Below are positions 1 to 14,159 of a stretch of 64,000 nt of DNA, in pieces. The notes below the pieces were generated by a model. The model saw only the letters and a program-made list of their open reading frames with translations. It searched no databases and was not told the origin of the DNA. Each line of letters starts with the position of its first letter. The first letter of the stretch is position 1. Source of the stretch: Struthio camelus. Its lineage: Eukaryota > Chordata > Aves > Struthioniformes > Struthionidae. The DNA lies in the NCBI RefSeq assembly GCF_040807025.1, contig NC_090954.1, forward strand, positions 22,510,501-22,574,500, written 5' to 3'. The translations under genes were made by a program, and so were the position numbers.

Positions 1-914
1 TTACAACTTAGGCAACACCAAATATTCATGTTTTGACTTTAGTAAGACTTCAGCATTTCTTTGCTCAATACAGAAGTTGTGACTGAGTAGGTCAAAGTGG
101 TTGACGTAATGAAATAGCCTTGTGAAAGCTAGACCATATCTGGTGCTTAGCACTAGATAATATTACAGTATTAATGCAGATTTGCCTTATGCATTTGCAA
201 ACTAATTCTTCTGTGCTGAGGGAAACCCCGTATCATATGCATCTGTTCCTGTAACAGCAGGCAATGATTTTCTGATGCTGGATATCCTGCCTGGTCCTCA
301 TCTGCTCTTCCAGAAGGGCATAGATCTCCCACAGGTCCTGTGGCATACTTGCCAACCTTACAGGGGTCAGGAGCCCTGACAGACCTCAAATGACACTAGA
401 TATCTCACTTTAAACAATTGAACTGAATTCAGTGTATTTCTTCCATCCTTGAACAGAGATACCAAAGTAGGGCATGTGAGACTCAGAGTATTAAGAAGAG
501 ATAATGATATCAAATGTAACCAGTAAATTCAACTCCCCATCCTGGTACTAGTCAAAACATTGTTCTTAACAACCAGACACACTTGAAATGTCTCAGTATG
601 ATTCTTCTTCTCATCTAATGTTTTTTGAACTGTCCTAATTTGAAGATAGATTTCAGGAATAAGCATTTGGAATACAAACTAATACTGGCCACATGGTTAG
701 GAAAAATGTTGTAACTTCAGGATTTACTGGAAACAATGTCCAGCAGGAGCACCAGTACCCCCTTTCGGTTTTCTGTAACACACTGAACAGTGGTAGAAGG
801 CATAGAGCTTAGATGCCATCAAGTCTATTCCACTGAGAAGAAGGCCACATTCCCCAATTGTTATCAGGGAGATCAGCAGAGCCAGTCTCCAGCCAACAAA
901 TTCTACTCATGAGA

Positions 915-1003
915 TCAGAAATGCAGCCTGGCTTTGTGCCCTGGTAAGGGCACATAGGTAGGAGCAGGAGACCCTGAGTTTGATCCCTCCCCTACAGTTT
1001 TGT
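915..1003 (+). repeat. tRNA-derived SINE-like relic
   Basis: The stretch has the layout of a tRNA-derived SINE head. A box-A-like portion with a short inverted run (TGCCCTGGTAAGGGCA) is followed by GGAGACCCTGAGTTTGATCC, which resembles a box B (GGTTCGAATCC type). Similar tRNA-SINE heads are known in sauropsid genomes. The copy is old and decayed and the tail is not clear. This is pattern recognition only; an unrelated chance match is possible. Confidence 0.4.
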
Positions 1004-3017
1004 ACATTTTAAAACAAATAGTTAAGAGGTAAAATATGTAAACACTTCCAGTAGCAGAAACTAGATCTGAACAAACAGTAAGGTGAGAGGTACAAGAGCT
1101 GGGAAGGACAAGATGAAATGAGACGGAGCCAAAGAGAAGCCTGGAAAACAGGGAGGGACAACTAGAGACAATCCAATATGCATTTCTACCTTTTAGGTAC
1201 TTAACTCTTCAACCATACCACCATTTTATCTTCATGCTGTACATGTACTAGGAGTAATCTTAACATGGCATCTTCACCAAAGACTAGCAGTTCTATTTCA
1301 GTCATTCGTTCAAGAATTCTGGCACATAAAACCATCCACATTGGGCATGATGCCAAAGGTTAATACTGCTAAGTTTTTTTTTATATATACTGCTACAAAG
1401 CAAAAGCCTTTACATGTTTCAGTCTTGCTAGAATCTCTCTACAATACCGTTTTCACTCCAGATGCAAATATTCCTTTCATGTTTCTAATTATTGGGTATT
1501 TGTTTAGCAATTATCCTAAAATTCAAGATTAAGACTTTATAACCCAAACATGTATTTCTAACATACTTTTGTACCTTGCAAAAATATCCCATTGGAAAAG
1601 GATACAGCAAAAGAGGCTTTCAAGGTAACAATGCCAAGCTCTCCAATAATGTACAACAGAATGAGGGTTCAACATGATTGGACCCATGGATTTTGTTCAG
1701 CACGAGCTCACTTCTCTTCTGGATGTGATAAGAATAAGAAACTGGAGGGAGCTTTTCAGCCTTTCAGTCCTATCTCCTGAAATACTAGGAATGACTTTGT
1801 ACGACCCCTTTCCTATTGAACTCACCTTTAAGAGCTGGTAGTTTCTGAACCCCAATGGAAGGTTCGAGTTATTAGGATCTTTCTTCTCTATCCATTCTAT
1901 ATGTATCACGGCCATTTTATGCCCATTTCTGAGAAGCACTGGCCTTAAGCTTAAGTAGCTAAAGGAGTTGCTCCTAGAGAATAAAATAATACTTGCTAAA
2001 TAGCTCCAGTCCCTCTAATGCAAATTCATATGACACATTATTCTTTCCTCAGTCACTCACATGACCCTTCTCAGCATCTCTAACAATTCAGCCCATCCTT
2101 TCTGAACACTGGTGACAACATTAGATCTTGCCATTCCTTGTACAATGTTGTCAATACTCCCCAAGGTCCATTAAAGTTATCTTGCTTGATGTATCTTCTT
2201 GCTGGTGGAGGCATCTTCCTGACCAGCTCATGAGCAATGTTGCAACCAAAATATAATTTCATGTGTTTTCCTCCCCAGCTCATGATGTTATGTCCACTCA
2301 TGAGCTCCCACTTATAGAAGATTTTTTTTTTTTAATTCTGCCCCGTCATTATATTACTTTTCACCTGAGTCCTCAAAGCTGTGTATTTCTTCCTGCAGGA
2401 CATGCCAGCCTTTCATGTGTAGCACCTGCACTTTTAAACTCTGTATTAAACAAAACACACACTTACTGTTTCTGCCATAACCTTTTATAAGTGTCTGGTT
2501 TTGAAACATCCCTCTGGATAAAAAGTTTCCCCTCCGGCACCAACCACAGCAATTTAAAGTAAATTCTTTATGCACTTCAATTTCTCTATTAATCACCATA
2601 ATCTATAGTTTTTTTAATAGTTTCCCATGTGGTACTTTATAAAGTTATTTGCTGATGCCCACATAAATTGTCTTTCTTCTAAAGTTCTGCACACCATTGT
2701 TGTTAGACAATTAAGTCTTCGTAAAAATCTCCCTTCTTCCACTTCAAAAAGAGATATATGTAACAGCTTTCCAAATATACATACTGCTCTTGAATTGATG
2801 GCGCTCTTAGCATAACTCGCTGTTGGTTTTGGATTTTCATGTGCCAATTTTTTTTTTGCCACCTGTTTCCTACTCCATATCTTTATATCCCTCTTTCATC
2901 AGTTTCTTTGTTAAACTCTCCAAGTCCAGCCCCTCAGTCACCTCCCAGCTTCCTCTCTTCTTCCTGCCAGTCCTCATCCAACTTTCTTCACTGAGGAGCC
3001 CAATATTCACTAACACC

Positions 3018-3078
3018 TCACTCATATTCGGCGCTTCACTTTGGGACATCTCAAAGCACTTCAGAAAGGAATGGTCAA
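3018..3078 (+). repeat. Ancient MIR/CORE-like relic (weak)
   Basis: A short segment reads like the 'size-limited cell table' type repeat, with GGCGCTTCACTTTGGGACAT followed by CTCAAAGCACTTCAGAAAGG. A similar but diverged version appears near 5.25 kb. Both resemble the body of ancient amniote SINEs. Family assignment is uncertain. Confidence 0.3.
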
Positions 3079-4618
3079 CATCACTGATATCAGTTTACAA
3101 TGACATGTCAAGACCATGCAGAAGAACCAAGAAGAGATCCTGTCTCCCAGGAGCCTGTTCAGTGCCCTGCATGTGAAGTCACTTGGGCTCCATCTATCCA
3201 ACGTTTATACCTTCTGCATTTCAATTAGGGAGGCTCCCCTTGCCTGCAGCCTGATCCTGGGCTGGGCATTGACTTTTCTTTGTTCCCATTCTGTTTGCCC
3301 TCAGTTTCCACCCTCCGCTCCCCCCCTAGTTCTGGTCTGGATCACAATCATATACAACTGCAATTGCAGGAAAGTCCTGCCAGCTCTTGGCTGAAACAAG
3401 CCTCTTTGCTGACAGGGCTCAGAGGGAAGCAGGCTTTTCAGCTCTTGCAAATATCTACCAAGTAGAATGAATAAGAATTCTCAAAAGTTTATAACTCAGC
3501 CAACTTGAGCAGATCTTAATGGTGATCAAACATGACATAGAGGCCACTTCATAACAAATACCAAGCCCCTTTTCCAAAATATGGCTTGGCAAGGCTTTTT
3601 AAGGTAAGAGATCAGCCTCATTTTTATTGTAGCAAAACAAATTTTTCACTACTCTCAGTCTGAGAAATCACCAAACTATGCAGTTGAACTCGTCTCACAG
3701 GCAATCTATGGCTCACATCCATCACATGCAACATCACCCCAATTGGCTAGAGGGTCTTATACTGAACAGCATCAGACAACCTTAATAGCAAGCAGTAGTA
3801 TGAATACAATAGAAACACTGAAAGGGTTTTCATTCATTCAGTAATGGATAGAGCTGGAAACAGAAGAGTTCACAGCTTCCAGTTAACAACATGTAATTTC
3901 TTTCATTAAACAGAAAAGAGTAATTGGGAAGTTGCTCACATTTCTGAAACTCCTTCCATCTGTTACTCCATTCCATATGAGAAGACAGAGTTCCAGGATG
4001 GAACATTGGTTTATCCTCTGCTTAGAGTAAAATATCATCCATATAAACAATATAAGTTTGCTATTAGAAGAAAATTCAGGTCAAATACAAGATGCTATTA
4101 TATACAGTAATTACTACTGTCCAGTTTCTCTCTGTGGAAGTGTTTTGGAAAATGTGCCTTTCTAAAGAATTAAAATTACATTAAAATGTGCTGTATTAAG
4201 TGATCAGATACTATTTATAATAGTAAGTACCATCTTTCAGGTAGAACATTTTTATATATAAAATTCTCCCAGCTTTATTGGAACGCTGATTTTAAGTAGA
4301 TAAGTAAGCAGTCATAAGGGCATTACAAGGGAAATGTATACTTTATGTATTTCAAATTAGATATTTATGAATTATTTCAAAAACATCCTTGCTATCTGGT
4401 AGAAGCGAAAAGGATTTAAAAAACTCCTTAATAAGTTCAGTTTGGAAGGACGGATGTAATTAACACCACCACAAATAAAGCTACTTCCCAGCGGGTATCA
4501 ATGATATAATGCAGGCTTAGCTCTAGGTAGATAAAAGTTCATTTTGGAGTATTAGTAATTCTTTCTAGTAAACTGAATTTTACATTACATCAGAATGACA
4601 TAATCTAAATGCACAAAT

Positions 4619-4661
4619 AAAAAAAAAAACCACACACACATACACACATACACACACTCTC
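4619..4661 (+). repeat. A-run plus CA-rich microsatellite
   Basis: A run of A is followed by imperfect (CA)n interrupted by T. It is a simple repeat with no sign of function. Confidence 0.85.
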
Positions 4662-5247
4662 CTTTGTTCTTTTATCTTACTAGTATTTATAATCTGGCAG
4701 AAATCTCTGTCCCATTAATTTGTCTACCTCCTGAGGTAGACACAAAATGTCATCCAGTAGAAGTAAAAACCATTAACACAATGTATTCCTTCAAATCAGG
4801 CCATATCTAGAAGATGAAATTATTCAGCATATATTATGCATGAAAACAGACATTTTCTTTAATCAACTTCCTGATGAGATTCATCATTGCTTTTTCAGAC
4901 AGTGCATGTAAAGAGCTACCATGTTACAATGGTTGCTTCTAACCCTTTTGTATTGACTTTGCTTGGGTGTCAGTGTTAACAATTAGCTTAAGCTAGAGTA
5001 ATAGAACCTATGAGTTAGCAGGCAGAAAACATAACTGAAGGGTGAACTAAAATTTCCTTGTAAAAGGTAGCATATGAGCTAAAGATTCTTATATCTTGAA
5101 CCACAAATCAGTAGCTGGAGTAAGGCCATTTCCACAACTTCTCATCAAATTAGGACACTAGACCATGGAGTACCTCTCTTTTCCTCTTTTCAGTTATCGC
5201 AGAGCCCCAAGCAGACATGGCCAACAGCTTTTTCAACTATGCAAATA

Positions 5248-5312
5248 GGGTCAACACTTATATAGTGCTGTTTCATCCAAGGAGCTCTCACATTACAAAG
5301 AAAGATGGAAGG
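5248..5312 (+). repeat. Ancient MIR/CORE-like relic (weak), related to the one near 3.05 kb
   Basis: The segment contains CACTTATATAGTGCTGTTTC and then ATCCAAGGAGCTCTCACATT. It lines up loosely with the relic at about 3.02-3.08 kb in the same orientation, suggesting two old copies of one dispersed element. The similarity is low and was judged by eye. Confidence 0.3.
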
Positions 5313-5883
5313 AAATTAAGATCTTCTCAATATATCTCAGTTACATATAACTGAAGATAAAGATTAAAAAAAATACAGGCTTGTGGGGGCTGAGTTATCA
5401 GAATAAAAGCCTTTAGCAAAGGAAAACGTCTATGTTATTGCAGGAATTTTTTTTCAATAAAGAACTCAAGATTACAGCCAAAAGTACAAAGCTGGTTGAT
5501 ATACCAAAACTTCAGCTGAATCTGGATATGTATGGTTTGGATCATATGCTTGTGTGGCAAAGCAGGGCTTCCTAAACTTGCATTACTTGAGTAAGGTCAT
5601 CACTGTAGCCACACTTGGAGACAGCTGGGTGCAACCCAGTGTTAGGATTCATAACAGCAGAAGCCACTGGTTATGCATCTGACAGGTGAGGAGTCCATAT
5701 GTTTAGCATGATTTTCATATCTTTTGCAGTGAGATTTAAGCATCTATAGGTATATATACTGCAGAAATATACCCATACTATAGGAAATACACTATATTTT
5801 GGGAGCCACTGTAACCATCTCAATTGAATTTTTAAGAATGGACTAATGCACCATTTTCATCTAAATGTTTATATTTTGTCACA

Positions 5884-6300
5884 ATTCACAGAATCACAAA
5901 AATATTCAGGTTGGAAAGGACCTCAAGCGGTCTCTGGTTTAACCTCTTACTCAAGGCAGGGCTAACTTGATGGGTAGATCAAGCTGCTTAGGGCCTTGTT
6001 CAGTCAAGTTTTGAGTATCTTCAAGGATGGAGAGGCCACCACCTCTCTGGATCCTCTCTATGGGCTGCACCACTCTCATAGGGAAGAATTTCTTCCTTAT
6101 GGCCAGTAAGAATTTCCCTTTTTGCACTTTGTGACCATTTCCTCTCATTCTTTTACTGTGCACCTCTACAAAGACCCTGGCTCTGTCTTCTCTGCAATAC
6201 CTTTTAGGTGATGGAAGATTGCTGTTAGATCTCCCCCATGTGTTTTTTATCAAGTTTGACTCTGCTACTGGGTATCTTCTGAGTTTTCCCAAGAGTATAA
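5884..6300 (-). mobile_element. CR1 LINE 3' fragment (avian type)
   Basis: Read on the minus strand this is the last roughly 400 bp of a CR1 retrotransposon. It begins on the plus strand with the reverse complement of the CR1 terminus (CACAGAATCACA, then GGTTGGAAAGGACCTC). It continues through segments typical of the end of ORF2 and the 3' region (TTCAAGGATGGAGAGGCCAC, AAGAATTTCTTCCTTATGGC, GTGCACCTCTACAAAGACCC). CR1 copies are usually 5'-truncated, and this one is too. It is moderately diverged with no intact frame. Its presence is the best single marker that the DNA is avian or at least sauropsid. Confidence 0.9.
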
Positions 6301-9300
6301 ATTACCTAGATTAAAGAACATTGGCCCATTTCCTAGATGATAATACATAAAACACAGAAAAGAACTACCTGGTGATAAACTACTCATTCATATAGTGGGG
6401 GTTTGCAGTTCCAGTGCCACATGCTTCAATTCAGATTTTATCCAAAAACATCTGGTTCCTCTCTCAGCACCTCATATTTTCCCTGAAATATATGGTTGCA
6501 ATAGAAAAGGGCATCACCAAGAACTTCAAAATGATAATATTCTTCAGTGCTGGCCTGTATTCTTCAGCTCCTTTCTGACTCTGATTAAGCTCCACGTTCT
6601 GTATTAGCTTAAGTTAATTTTTCTTGTAGTTTTTCAGATAAGGTGGGATGCATTAAAGAGATTGAATGCTCTATAGAGAAGTGTGGTGTTGTTAAAGAGG
6701 AGACAGGAATTCACTAATTCTAATCCCTAGACAAATACATAATGAAATTAAAACAAACAAAGATGAAAGTACAAATAGCAATCCTAAATCAATAACCCCA
6801 GATCCTTTGAAGGAATTCCAATTGGCAAGTCCAATTAGATGAATCTTTTACTAGGATAATTCTACCTCACCAGCCCCTAAAAGGTAAGACAGGAAGGCAG
6901 CCATATCTTCTCTGATTTGAGGGAGGAAAATGTTTCTTTTTACAAATCTCCTTCCCAACAGCATTACATTGCAAACAATATCTTTAGAGTTGTATTATCT
7001 TTAGGGTATGCATAGTTGTTCAATGCCCTTCCATGCTGTTCTCAAAAACGCCTTTAAAGGATTTACTTGAAGGAATGTAGAGATGAAAGAATTGGTATAG
7101 GTCATGCTCCATGAGACTAGGATTTTACAAAGGAAAAAACTGAGTCAACAGACGGAAATGTTTACAACATTGCATTTTAATAAATGATTCCTGAAATATG
7201 ATCAGTTTTCTCATTATGTAAACCTCTTTGGAGATAGACAGCAGGCTGACCTATAGAGCAGAAATAAGATTATTTGAACAAATTTAGCAAGCCTTTTTTT
7301 CCCCCATTTTTGGTGGGAGGGTGGGTAATGACAGCCAATGGGATTCTGGCTACTAAATCTGAAAACTTCCAACAAAAAAAACTCAGTCTGCATTGTTCAA
7401 GGAATCATGCAGGCTTACAGTATAAAATGGTAAAAAGCACTGTTTCACCATATAGCATCCTAGTGCTCTTTCCAAGATCCATGCCCTTTCACAAGATTTG
7501 GTCACCAAACAGTTAACTCATCAATTACTTTGAGCAGCACCTTTACTGGTACTTATTAGTAGGCATAGGTTTCTGATGTTCTACTAAACAAAGTTCATTA
7601 AATTCTGTAGTCCTAGGTTTAACCGTATGCCAGATACTATGCGTTCTTACTATCAATCTTAAGTCATGCAACAACAGAACATACAGAAAAGTTTACCTTA
7701 GAAAACAGTTAATCAAACTTTACACCTGTTTTCTTTTCTCCTCCAAAAAGACTCCCCAGAGTACATATAAACATAAATTGACTCTGGTAGAAATCTATGG
7801 TGTGTAGAATTTCAAATAGAAATTCCTTGACCCAACAGGCCCTACAGATAAATCACACTCTCACAGTATCCAGTGGCTAAAAACTTCTCTTACGTTAACC
7901 CATTTTTCCAACCTCATTTATTTTTAAACCTCTAGGACACTAACTTTGTTTGAACAACAATTACCAGGAATATTGTTTTGTATAGACCAGCACACCTGGC
8001 CCATGGTTTAGGCACAAATATGAAAGTCATTGGTTTTGCTAAAATCCATAACTTTAAAATATTTATCTGTTTTACAGTTATTGTTCTCTTGATTAAGGTA
8101 AATGACAGGCTTAAACTTGTCAAGTCTCAACAAAATAAAAGTTTATAAAATTTTAACTCCCTTTCTGCAATCCTCAAGCGTTTGCCCACGTTTCAGCACC
8201 GCATCTCTCACTTCTGCAGCCCAGCACTGCACTCTCTCCCACTTGTACAATGCTGTCAGTCAGTCAGCAGGCCTCAAGACAGTGGGATCAGCAAGCACAG
8301 ATAGACCTTAAGTACTGAGGGACTGCCCAAGATTATTTTACCCAGCAGGAATCCTAGATGGAACAATTTCTCCTTCATCACACAGCTCTGCAGAGTGGGG
8401 TGCACCCAGTACACTCCTCTATTAAGGGAATGAATGTGTGGGGTCACATAAAGTGAAAAATCTGAAATGTGGCTTATATTGAAATGCTACCATGCCTTAA
8501 TTATATAGGTTTGATCACATTCCTGTGAATTTAAGTGTGTAGTGAAAACAGCTATATCCTTAAGGATATTGCACCAATTGCCATATAGCTGTTTGGTAGA
8601 AAGCAGAGTATAATAACTATCTCAAATACCTTCCTAAGGCATATAGGAAACAGCTGTACAGTCCAAAAGATGAAGAGCCTACTCAGCTGTGAAGCTACCT
8701 TGCTCAGGTTCTGTCCGCTACCAAGGAACTGGCAAAGGAGGAGCAACAGCAAAGAACCTCTTGGAAGCAACAGCCTCAAGGTTCTTAAATGACCATTATA
8801 AACCTTGATTTTGCAGAACAATCATGCAAAGGTGTTTGATTTCTAGAAGACAGATTTGGTAGAATAAGAAAGAAGATGAAAAGCCACTAAACAGGGTGCC
8901 ACGGAGAAAATAACCATCAGGCTGAGCCAAGCCCAGGGAAGGATGGAAGAGGTGACACATCAAAATAGAAAATCAGTCCTTTGGAAAAGAACTGTAAGGA
9001 AAAGAATGCATGAGAGTGCCTTAGAGAGACTGCTCAAAGACTGGAGAGTAAAAACTTCTTATTTCTTAATGCACCTTCTTTCTCAGATATTTATTTTCCA
9101 TTGGCTACATTTTTCAGATCTACTTTTATTTTCCAAATACCTCTGACGGTATAAAACCTTTCTGCTGTTCTGCTGCCCTTTTCTTTGTCTTACCAGTCTC
9201 AACTGAATCTCTTAATTCCTATGGGTCTTCCTCCCTCCCTTTTCAGTTCTGGTGTTGGATTTCATTGCTATTCTTTTGATTAACCTCAGATTTCAGAGAG

Positions 9301-10391
9301 TCCTCAACCAATCACAGTCTTAGTAGTATTTCTTTCATTACATTGGGCCTGCATAGGTTTATGAATCAGGAATAATTTATCCAAAGTGAAAAGCATGAAT
9401 CTGCTATAAAGATAATGCACTGAATAGGGGTATCTTCTAGAATTCTCTCAGCTATCTGAATCACAGTGGACTTTTTCCTCCTCCTCAGATTTTCTTAGAT
9501 CTCAAGGAATTATAAGTCTAGTATCTTTGTGATAATTCTCTTAAAGATTAATCCATTGTGTCAAAACTAAATGCCCAGTCTTTACCAGTAGACATCCTCA
9601 TGTACTAGAATACTTCCAGTGTATACATGGAATATACTATACATCCATACAACTGTACTTGTTTTAGATTGCCTGCTTCAAAGACAGCTCTAGCAGAAGT
9701 GTAACTATTTCTGAAAAGTAGCAGATGGAAACAATTATAAACACAGAGGCGCTTCAATTATGAGAAGATATTAATATGTACATAGCATTCTATTCACATA
9801 TTAGGAGGCAAGTATCTTAGTTTACATAAATTGATATCATTCACTGAAATCAGTTGACATAACTAACTACCTTCTGCAAAGGATTTTCCCTGTGATAAAA
9901 GAAGATGTTTTAGAAGCATGCATGTTAATGAGGAGCATCAAGGAAGCAGAGCAAGTTCTTCAATATAGCCTTCACAAAGCAGTCTTCTTTATGAACACGC
10001 GCTTTATTGATCTGGAAGTGAACTGCGTCACTCGTGTGGAAACCAGGCTCGAGCTTGCACAGAGAAGGTTTGGTCCAGCAGGATTCACTGGCTCAGATAA
10101 AATTACATACAGGTAGCTCTGGACTAGGATGGCTTCTGAAGACTAGAGTACTAGCAAGCTCAGAGCAGAGATTTCAGACCTGCCTCAGCTCACGCTCTAC
10201 AAAAACCCTGTCAATCTGCTGTGCTGGCTGAGGATATAAGTGCCTTTATTCCTTTATACTGCACAGCCCAAGATGTGCTATGATACTTATATTACCTAGG
10301 TATATGGGAAGTCCCACCTCCTCAACACTGGAGAGCTGACTGTACAAACCAGAGGTGCTCAAATAAAACTGACAGACTTTAAATGCTTTAA

Positions 10392-10420
10392 ATGCTTTAT
10401 TTATTTATTTATTTATTTAA
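10392..10420 (+). repeat. (TTTA)n microsatellite
   Basis: About seven copies of TTTA, preceded by a duplicated CTTTAAATG. It is a simple repeat. Confidence 0.9.
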
Positions 10421-12135
10421 CTCAAAGCATAATTAACTGCCACAGAGGTTAATAAGTTATTATCATTTGGTAGAAAGATGAGACAACTGGATTCTTATTC
10501 TGCTTTTGGGATAGAAATCTTGCAGCAAAGCTGAATTTAAGCTATAAAAGACTGGAAAGTGTATTGCCTACAAAAAGCAGCTAAGCCCTCTGTAGTAACA
10601 AGGCAAGTTTAACCTCACACATGATCTAGATTAAACTTTTACCAGGTTCAGCAGAACTGTACCAAGGGCAGAATTAGAGTCATGAAGAGGGACTTCAATT
10701 CATAGAAGGGTTTGAGCCCAGTAGCCATAGGGGAAAACGAAGCTCTACAGACTAGCAGGCCCAGAAGCTGTCTGTGAAGAGGATGCAGGAGAAGGGCACC
10801 CAGGGGCTCCAAAGATCTTGCTAAGGCTATTTGCATATAATGCAATATTTCTACTATTAGCTACAAAGTGTCTTTTCCAACACAGTATGAAACATTCTTG
10901 CCGGGCAGTGAACGCTACTCAGATTATCAACTCAGTCAGTCCCGAGGAAAAAAACCAAGGGATTTTTGAAGCTCTGGGATATGAATTGACTTGATCCTTC
11001 TCTACAAGATTTCTTTTCAATTTTCATTCCCAGTGAAATATATACAGTAAACTTAACACTTCTCTTTTGTGACTTCTCTGTGAACATGCTTATGTATTAA
11101 TTTGCTAGCTACTTAGAAATGCAGGTTTCAAATTTGTGTGAGTAAATTTCAGCCTTGGGGTTGCTCACAAATCTCTTCTGTAACTGCCTCCTTGAAATAC
11201 CACATTAAAGCTGTGTAATTGGCTATGAAAGTCAAATGATCTTCATATAGCTGCTCCCTCTCAAGTATGGCAATAAATATTTCATAATTACTATTTCTCA
11301 GTGTCCTCTAAAATAATTTTGACATGAATTTTTGGAGATGTGTTATATAAGATAAGTGAAATTAACCTTTAGTTTTAAGGCAAACTTTGGAAGCAAATTA
11401 AGAGTTTATAGAACTGCTGATGTAGAAAGAGGAAGTTCGAAATGTTCTAAAGGAAGATAATATTGGTCAGCTTAGAGTAAATCGAATATTCTAAAAAGAG
11501 GAGATGTGATAAATTAAGAAAAAAACAAACTACGCAGCTCAGAACAAACAGAACTGACTGTTACTAAGGAAAAGAAACATCTGTTACTAAGTAGTCTACT
11601 GTAGTCAGCAACTGCAAAATTAGCATCATGTGTTAACCACTAGATTCACTTAATCAATGTATTAACCAACAGGTTTGTTTAATTAACAGCACTGTAATGT
11701 TAGCAAACATATAAAAGAAGGAAATACAAAATCAGTGGGGGTCCTTCTTTGGAGGCAACCAGCTCAAGCTGCTTTTCACTGTGAATCTGATCCTCTATTC
11801 CCAAGATCCCCAAATTTTTTATTACATGTTAAAAAAAATATTCTTCCAAGAACTTTTTGTATTCTGCCACATCAACTTGCCCTACTGACACATTCACATA
11901 GACCTCTATTGGAAAATAAGATACATGTTCACATTGCTGTTAACTCCTCCCGTCTCCAAGTGAGCTAACAATATCTCCAACACAGGTACTTTTTGACTTG
12001 CACCACGCTGGTAGGAACTGAATATTGCTGAATATGGAGTCTACTCCATGGAGGGGAAAAAAATCTCATCTGTTGACTTTATTTTCCTTTTAAAATTCCT
12101 GCACTGATTACTATTTTAGCACCATTTACCCACTG

Positions 12136-12153
12136 TTAGGTTAGATAACCTAA
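12136..12153. other. Perfect short inverted repeat
   Basis: TTAGGTTA, two bases, then TAACCTAA form a perfect 8-bp stem. There is no adjacent coding sequence and no U-tract, so a terminator reading has no support in a vertebrate intron. It may be chance. Confidence 0.6.
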
Positions 12154-12559
12154 CCAATGGCAGTCCCATTGGCCAGACGACCCCCTCCACTCCTCACACA
12201 ATATAGAGTCCTGTGAATTTCCACCTCTCAGATTCAGTCAGAAGAATCCTCCCTTCTCCAAGGGCATGTCCCTCCCAGGCTGTATCTAAATCAGAACTCT
12301 GGCTGTCTGCTGCAATTTATCACGCCACACTTCACTACAGTTATACTGACACAGCAGATGGAGCTGGATCAAACGCAGACTATTAGTTACAGCAAGCTCC
12401 AAGTGAAAGTTGTACAGGAATCTCTCACTTCTGAAGTTTTCAGAGATTCGAGTTTTGTTCTGCCTGATGGACTGGAATTGTGTTAACTATCACCTAGAAA
12501 CCTTCACTGCAGAAATGAAAGGATCTGCTATAAGACTTACTCAACCACATCAGTGAATT

Positions 12560-12650
12560 TATTCTCACGGTAATTTTCTGGAATATTATTACCTCCATTT
12601 TACAGAGGAGAAACTGAGGCATAGAGCTATTAAGGTCAATAATCTTTACA
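12560..12650 (+). repeat. MIR SINE relic
   Basis: The segment TTACCTCCATTTTACAGAGG followed by AGAAACTGAGGCATAGAG matches the best-conserved part of the MIR consensus (CCATTTTACAGATGAGGAAACTGAGGC...). MIR relics are known across amniotes, including birds. The copy is truncated and old. Confidence 0.65.
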
Positions 12651-14159
12651 AAACTTTATCTACATTTGTAATGTCTATCTTCTTCAAATGAATTAATTTT
12701 ATAATGTATTTTATGCATTCAAAATGTAATGCCAGTTGAAGTTAGATGTCATTGTCAGTGTTCAATATGTCTGCAGGGCAGATTTCAAGGCCTCAGACTT
12801 GGAATCTAGAATACAGTCACAATTTGGAGCTACCTTAACTTACTCATCAATGTACTGGAACTGAATGTCAGCATGAGATCAGTAATCTAGCTCTCTAGAG
12901 CAGACTTCAGCTGTTTTCACCCCAAGTAAGACCTTCCCTTCCCTCCTGCAGTCTTCCAGTTCATTTACTGCACAAGTTCAACTTCTGCAATAATGGAACA
13001 AGTTGTACTTTGAATGAAAGGTTCCTTCACCATATAAGCCCACTTTCTCATTGGATCACAAAGTATCTTAGTACTGAACAGGGTAGTGATACCACATTAG
13101 GGAAAAATAAAAAAGAAAAAAAGTATTTAAAGATCATACAACATACATGAAAGGAGGAGGGAAGGAACAAATATGGTCACAGAAAACAAATCTTAGGTCA
13201 AATGAAGAAGGGGTTAATTCAATTTAAATTAAGCAAAAGAATAAATAAAAGGAAAGCCACTTATTAGTGAAAAAAGGAAGGGAAAGGTTTAAGGACATAA
13301 ACATGGAGAAAGTTTGTTATCTCAATAACAATGCAAAACGGTCAACGGTGCAAAAATTCTAGAGTTTTTATTGCAAAGCAAAAATCTTTGTAAAGAATAT
13401 TGCTGAAAATAGGATGTACTGCTTCTGCAATAGTTGCAGCAGAAATAAGCAAAGAGGCCACAAGAACTAGGGAAAAAAAAATCACCAGTAAAGAAAACTA
13501 TAGTTGAAAGTCCAGGAAGCATTGTGGGTTGGGGGGAGGGAAGAAAAAAAGAACTGAAAAATTAATTCAAGTCAAAATTTACAAAGAAAATTTGTAGCAA
13601 AGCTTTCTCCACTACATAAAAAAGAAGAGAAAAAGAAAAGAAATGACACAACTCTGCAATTCTTCTGTGTTAGAGAACAACAAGCTAAGTGCAATCCCCA
13701 AGATACATAGTATAAGAACTGTTATACTGGACCACAGTAAAAGTGCAGCAGACTTTCTCCAATAGGAGACAAAGGATGCATATGAGAATAGTACAAAAAA
13801 ATGGCACATATAGACCAATCTTTGCCTTGAGACACCATCCTGACTTATGATAATGTATCTGCATTTTCCTCCATTTTCAATATGTTGAGTGTGATAGAGA
13901 CTATATGGCAAAGTAGCTATAAATGATGACTCTCAGGGAACAGAAATTGCTATCATCAAGGCAGAAGTAAAATGCTGAGACTTCAGCATCCTGAAATCCC
14001 CACTACCTGATCTTCATCTGAGATTTCAAAAAGAACTGCCAAATGAAACCATGGGATTGAGGGGTTGGGTTTTTTTAAAAAATAAAACTGTTGAGTCTGG
14101 AGCAGAATAATCAGATTGGAAAGAAACAACTACAGTGCCTATAATTAAGAAATTAAGAA

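Larger units (their letters stand above)
1..5880. other. AT-rich non-coding stretch, probably intron/spacer of the protocadherin-alpha locus
   Basis: I find no convincing exon on either strand. Open frames are short (at most about 117 codons) and match no family I recognise. In particular I see no protocadherin constant exon and no second C-type variable exon. Transcription of the neighbouring PCDHAC1 exon runs leftwards into this DNA, so it is most simply the intron between the C1 variable exon and downstream exons outside the window. It contains scattered relics that are listed separately. Confidence 0.6.
6301..14150. other. AT-rich non-coding stretch
   Basis: No gene is recognisable here. 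Frames are short and show no cadherin motif such as DxNDNAP on either strand. The stretch contains a MIR relic, an (ATTT)n microsatellite and one short perfect hairpin, listed separately. It is most simply intron of the protocadherin-alpha transcription unit. Confidence 0.55.

Noticed and set aside
5951-6292. A 113-codon minus-strand frame
   Set aside because: It lies inside the CR1 fragment and is a by-product of it, not a gene.
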